A DNA stretch of 64,000 nucleotides from Plutella xylostella (Eukaryota; Arthropoda; Insecta; Lepidoptera; Plutellidae). The stretch is taken from NCBI RefSeq assembly GCF_932276165.1, contig NC_064009.1, forward strand, positions 10,726,001 to 10,790,000. Direction: 5' to 3'. Positions 23,501-29,500 of this stretch are shown piece by piece. The notes beneath the pieces are model-generated. The model made no database searches. It was given only the letters and a program-made list of their open reading frames with translations, and was not told the DNA's origin. The position numbers and the translations under genes are program-made. Position 1 is the stretch's first letter. Every line of letters begins with the position of its first letter.

Positions 23501-26500
23501 AATTAATAACTAAAATCACAAAAATCGCGATGAAGTGCTCTTGGGACAGATCTGTCACTAGGCAGACAAGGGGGGTTGGGACAGATCTGGCACACGGCAT
23601 TCTAGAGGTTAATTACCAACTGTTATTTCATGTGATGTGGTTATGCCTAGTGCGAGATCTTACCGCTTCCTATAATTTTTAATTTAAACTGTAATCCCAC
23701 TGATATTGCTTTTAACAATTTCATTATTAAATACATATTTGCATTTTTCAATAGGCTTATTATCTTAACAAACCTGCAGATCCTCCCAGTATTCTGCTGA
23801 TCCTCCCAGTATTCACTCTAATTTCCACCTATTAACCAACATTTCCCCTCTTCCAGGAGTTAGCCAAGCGTTTCTCCGTAATGTTCGGTCTAGACGCCAT
23901 GAAGAACCGCGAAGCTCTCACAGCTCTGCATCGCGCCGGCATCTCCTTCGCAGCTATAGATGCGCAGGCGCAGGTCAAGCCGAATCTGCTGTTTCTGGAG
24001 GCGCTGGCCGAGTTCAGTAACAAGCTGTTGAGGCAGGACAAGAGAGCTGTGCTCAAGGTATGCATAATATCATCAGCAAGTAATTGTGATCTACTGTAGA
24101 ATGATTCCGTACAAAATGTGCCCTAGGTGGAAGGAAAAGCGAATTTCGCACACTAGTGCTACGGCGGACTATGTAACTACTCACTGATACTAAAAAAGTA
24201 AATATAGCAATAAATGTCACATAGCGCTGCATCTCAAACTTAGATTGTGGTTAACTTGACATCCTCAGAAGGGCTAGCACGGGGCGCAATTAAGACATGA
24301 CAGAAATTTGCATCGCACATCTTGCAGCCGGAGAACTTTTGTCACGTCTTTATTGCGCCCCGTGCTAGCCCTTCAGTTGTCAATCAACGTTGTAAAACTC
24401 TATACATAAAGAATAGAATAGAATAGAATAATATTTATTTCAGACAAAAGTCCATAGTTGTGTTAGTAACAATTTGGCTTATTATCTAGGTTAGTTACAT
24501 TATTAAATTAAAAAGAATAACATTATTACATTATTAAATTATTAAATTAAAAACAATAATATTATTATTACATTATTAAATTTTAAAAAATAATATTATT
24601 AAATACATATTTATTTAATACAAATGCTCCTTGCAAACAGAAACAAGTATTATAAATACTTATTTACAAAAAACTTTTGTAAATAAAGCAAGTATGTCTT
24701 TATTGACGTTCATCAAAAAAGAAAACAATATGTCTACAATGACTAAAGCATTGTAACTTCTTTTTCCAGTTCCTGGACAGCCGGCTCCCATCAAACCTAA
24801 ACTGGGGCCCGGAGTGGGCGCCGCTGCAGGCGTACCGCGCCTCGCTGCTGACCGACTCGCCGGACGAGCGCCCGCCGCCGCCGCCCAAGAAGCACTACGC
24901 ACGGCGGACACGTACGTATTGTGTTGTCTGTACAGTGTGTTGCGGAAGTGGTATATGAGGCTGACACGATTTCTAATGTGGACCTATGGAAAAAATGCAA
25001 CCAAACCACATTGAGGAAAGAAATCGCAATGAGGCGCTGGAGATGGATCGGCCATACAATGAGAAGACACGACTGTAACCATGCTCAAGTTGCTTTCGAG
25101 TGGCAGCCTGGCGGAAGAAGGAGACCAGGTAGACCCGTACAGAGCTGGAGAAGGTCCGTGGAGGCGGAAATGAAGAAGCGGCTCAAGATAGGGAAGCGTG
25201 GCGAAGAATGTCTGTAGCCCTAAGCTCCACAGGGGAGTAACAGGACTATAAGTAAGTAAGTATATGAAGCTGATACGGGTTGACTCAGGCGGTCAATATG
25301 AACCTGAACTGGGCCCGGAGTGGGCGCCGCTGCAGGCGTACCGCGCCTCGCTGCTGACCGACTCGCCGGACGAGCGCCCGCCGCCGCCGCCCAAGAAGCA
25401 CTACGCACGGCGGACACGTACGTATTGTGTTGTCTGTACAGTGTGTTGCGAAAGTGGTGTGCTAAGATAAGACACGACTTCTACTTTTATAATGTTGAGA
25501 AGAAAAAACACTCCGTTTCGGCTTAGTTTACCATTTTTGCAACACCGTGTTTACGCGCCTGAAATGTTAATTCAGACATACTTGTTCCGGTGAAAGAAAG
25601 CATACGAGGTGTGACGCCGGTACGACGTCAGCGTACCATTTTAAGACATAAAAAGTTTCAGTGGCATATGGAACGTCAATGGCAGATGGAACTTTTTCAT
25701 TTCTCGCGAGTGTACACGGAATTTTGTATCGAGTCACGCAAGCAAGAGTCGGGCTACATTCGACGCGATGTAAAATTTCAATTAAGGTCCAAACAAACAG
25801 AGACGGATATAAAATTATATGACAAAATCGTAGTGTGACGTTTCATATAGAAACATCACACTACGATTTGTTCATTGTATTAAAACACGATTAAAACAGT
25901 ACGCACAGCCTCCCATCCCTTTAACCTTATTGAACTCCCCCCTAAACTACAACACATTACAAACACTAACAAATTAATCACTAATCAATCTCTCCAACAG
26001 GAGGCCACCACGACGAGGACGAGGCTGAAGACAACGCGGAGTCGGACCCCGAGCACGGGTAACGACGCGCCGCGCCGCTAGTAGATAGTGTAGCTAGAGC
26101 CAGGAGCGTGTAGTATGATGTGTGCTGTGGGGTCACTGTAGATATGGAGAACGAACGAGAGCTTAAAGATTACAGCACACATATCAACTCTGAATGGGAT
26201 CATGACCGTATTAACTCGAGCCGTTCAGTAATTAAAGTTCTTTGTATGAAACTCTCTACTGCAATGGGCACTAATGGAAATCGTAACGTAATAGCCTCTC
26301 CTCGGGACTAGCTCGGGTGAAAGGCGATACGGTGACGATCTGTTTACCTTACGTTTATGTGTGTTGTGACCTTAATACAATGATAGAGTCGCGGTTAGCG
26401 CAGCGCCCCGAAGGAACCACGACTCTATCTCGGCACTGAACGATCCGATTGCCTAACAAATCTCGTTCATTTCTCCATTTCTATTGTGACCCCCCGGTAC

Positions 26501-29500
26501 GTACAGCCAGCTGCAAAAGTAGTTTTAAGTCGCTCCAATAAAGAAAAAAAAATCCATGAAAAAATTTCATCATAATGAGTCGCCAGTAGACGAGCTAAAA
26601 AAATATTAAATCGACAGATACACAGAAATACTGTATATGTGGGTGTGGCAAAATTCATTATTGCTACTAATTTAGTGTCGTTTCTTTATTGGTACGGCTT
26701 ATAATACAGTTCCAACTTTACAACACATTGATGCATTATAACGCGTATATAATAACTTCTGGTATAGAAATAAGCTTGTTATGGTTAGTCTATCTATATT
26801 GTAAATGTCTTATGGTGCATCTATGATTTCTATAGTTGAATCTGTAGAACTTTTGCAGTTGTCTGTACTGTTGTGACTGATGGATACTCGCCAAGTAACA
26901 TTTAAGCCTCGAATTCACTAGGGCACAAGTTCTGAGACTGTTACAGAACATCTACGGTGCGTGTTCTCAGAACATTTTGGTAACATGTCGTGATACAGAA
27001 GTCTCGCACGCGTCCACACTCTGCAACAGCGGTCGCTAGACCTAGTAAAAAAAATATACTCTATGCGCTAGACTGATGTCGCAGGAAGTTCTGTCTCGCG
27101 AGCCAAAACACGGAACCTGTTCTGCGACACGTAGATGTCGCTGTATAGTCGCGTGCGACGTCGCAGAACAGAGCGCGACGTCGCGGCGACACGTAGACGA
27201 CATGTGCCTAGACAGGTTCTGCGACAATTTGTCGCCTAGTGAATACGAGGCTTTATATCGCAATTTTTATATTCACATATAGCACGTTTACAACTTCTAT
27301 ACTAAAGCAGGCAAACATCATCGAATTGAAAATTGACATCGAATTAAGAAAATCTGAAATTACTCCACCAGAAATTCCACATTTCTGGTGGAGTAATTGA
27401 ACCTTTGAACAGATGAAAATATATAAAGAAATTTAATCAATTATGATTACTTGGCCAGTATTCCAAAGGATATAAGGAAACAAAAGGGTATGAGGACTCT
27501 TTGATGAGAGTAAGACTAGTTAAGTTCGTCGAAAAGTGACATGAATGAAGAAGCTACACATAGGGCCACTTGCACCAACATATTAAATCTAGATTTAGTG
27601 TTAAATCTCGATTTAGTGTCAAATTTTATATGGACTGACGTTTCTTAAATCGAGATTTGACACTAAACCTAGATTTAATATGTTTCTGCAAGTGGCCCTT
27701 AAAAAACGAAACTTCATTTTGAAGCTACCAAAACGCTGCAAATACAACTTTGCGGTAATTTGTGTCTATTGACTTATTCTATATTCTAATGGTAAATCTA
27801 TGTCAGAAAAAACTGTCGAGAGCTGATATTACATTGGGACTGAACATTACACTTGCGATACATTGAGTAGCATCGCATATCAGCCTACCCTGCAAGGGAG
27901 GTCAGTAGTTATATGTGTTATATGACTATACTTACCTGAAAAAAAATCAAGTAAATGTTTTTATTAATTACCCGACTGCCGGAGGAGGAGGGTAATGTTT
28001 TTGGTATCAGGATAACAATAAATAATTTAAATCATAATTTTCCATGTAATGTTCGAATATCTGTAACATTATTTGTATTAATTTAATTACTTGTATGTAT
28101 TTATAAGGTAAATAAGTAGTTATAAGCGTAGATAGTGTTTGTTATCATGTAGTTAGTTTGTAAGATTAATGTTGAATTTAAATATCAATGAAATATTGTG
28201 TTGAATCATATATATTTTTATAAATAAATGGTTTACCTACTACTTATGAAGTGTATTTATTTATTTAAGTGTTAAATATGACTCCATTTTATATACATAC
28301 ATTATTATATTATTAATAGTTATAATTATAACGTAAGTATCGGGATTATGGTGGTGGTCTTTTTTATATAATATAATAATATTATTTATAACTTTATTTA
28401 GTGTATTGTCGGATTCGGACTTGACCAGTGAGGAAGTAAGTAAATTGTTTTTTTTTAACTTTAAAGCTTGCTTGCTTATTTATTGGTTAGGTATTATTTA
28501 TTGACGACCGAATGGCGTAGTGGTTAGTGACCCTGACTACTGAGCCGAAGGTCCCGGGTTCGATTCTCGGCTGGGGCAGATATTTTTTTAAACACAGATA
28601 TTTGTTCTCGGGTCTTGGATGTGCCCGTAAAATGGCAATAGGCCCGCCCCCTATTACATTGGGACTAACAAAACATTCTGGCGAAAAGTGGGTGCAGCAA
28701 TGCTAGGGTGTGCACTAGGGCATGCAATACCGTAATACCGGTATTCGTAATACCGGGATCCCGTACAAAATTCCCGCTTTTTTCAATACCGGTATTGAAA
28801 GTTAATACCGGTATTGAAGTAATACCGGAATCGGACTTTTTTAGGCTATAAATAAAGCGATTAAGATTTAGTTAGCCTTGTGTGTGTATATACTGTGAAA
28901 GCGCACTTGTTCCCAACCGTTTAATGCAGTTTTCGGCTGCTAGAAATCTACTGTTGACCATGCGTAAACCGGCACCGGATGTAAAAAAATAGTTTATTCT
29001 AAAATTTAAACTCTAAAACTGATTTCTCGTAAAAATCTACAACAAAATACAGAATATGATTGCATTTTCTTGTTTTATTTTGATGTATACGACCTTTAAA
29101 CACAGTATATGCCATTTATTACAAGGAAGTCTAATACCGGTATTAATACCGGGATCCCGGTATTGAGTTGTAATACCGGAACTCAATACCGGTATTGAAA
29201 ATTGTTCCGGTATTGCATGCCCTAGTGTGCACTCATAGTATAATCTCCCTGCAATGCCTGGCAACGATAATCCAACACGATAAAGTTATGTCTGTGAATA
29301 TCTTTTTGATTTTGTACCATCCCCTATCCCCGCTATTTTGGCCATTAGTGGTGGTTAACTGCTTCTTCCATGTACCGACCTGAGGGGCAATTCTCACCAC
29401 CAGCATAATAAGTCACCAGCGATTGGCGCGTCATACATAACCCATTAGAAATAACTCTAGTGACCACATTTCAATGAATCCTAGACTCGAAAAGCGCGGT

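Larger units (their letters stand above)
21225..23612. mobile_element. piggyBac-like non-autonomous element with nested insertion
   Basis: Bounded by TTAA at 21225-21228 and 23609-23612, with inverted ends CCTTTCCTATGCCG and CGGCATTCTAGAGG (11 of 14 match). TTAA target choice is the piggyBac rule. The inner parts carry GACAGATCTGTC motifs at both sides. No transposase frame is seen. A separate 0.9-kb inverted-repeat element is nested at 21967-22854. It fills most of SA intron 18. Confidence 0.7.
26063..28260 (+). other. 3' UTR of the short SA form, or intron 21
   Basis: Polyadenylation signals AATAAA at 26537-26542 and 28223-28228 could end the short transcript. The stretch also holds MITEs at 26905-27252 and 27562-27702, hairpins at 26383-26428 and 27358-27398, and a SINE tail near 27830-27930. 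No other coding sequence. Confidence 0.6.

Noticed and set aside
24660..25526. Several Ala/Pro-rich frames around exon 20 and its copy
   Set aside because: Shadow frames of GC-rich exon 20 and the duplicate; the SA frame explains the conservation.
28503..28707. tRNA gene suggested by A and B boxes (also at 5785, 6688, 10341)
   Set aside because: No acceptor stem or anticodon arm; the body after the B box is a lepidopteran SINE.
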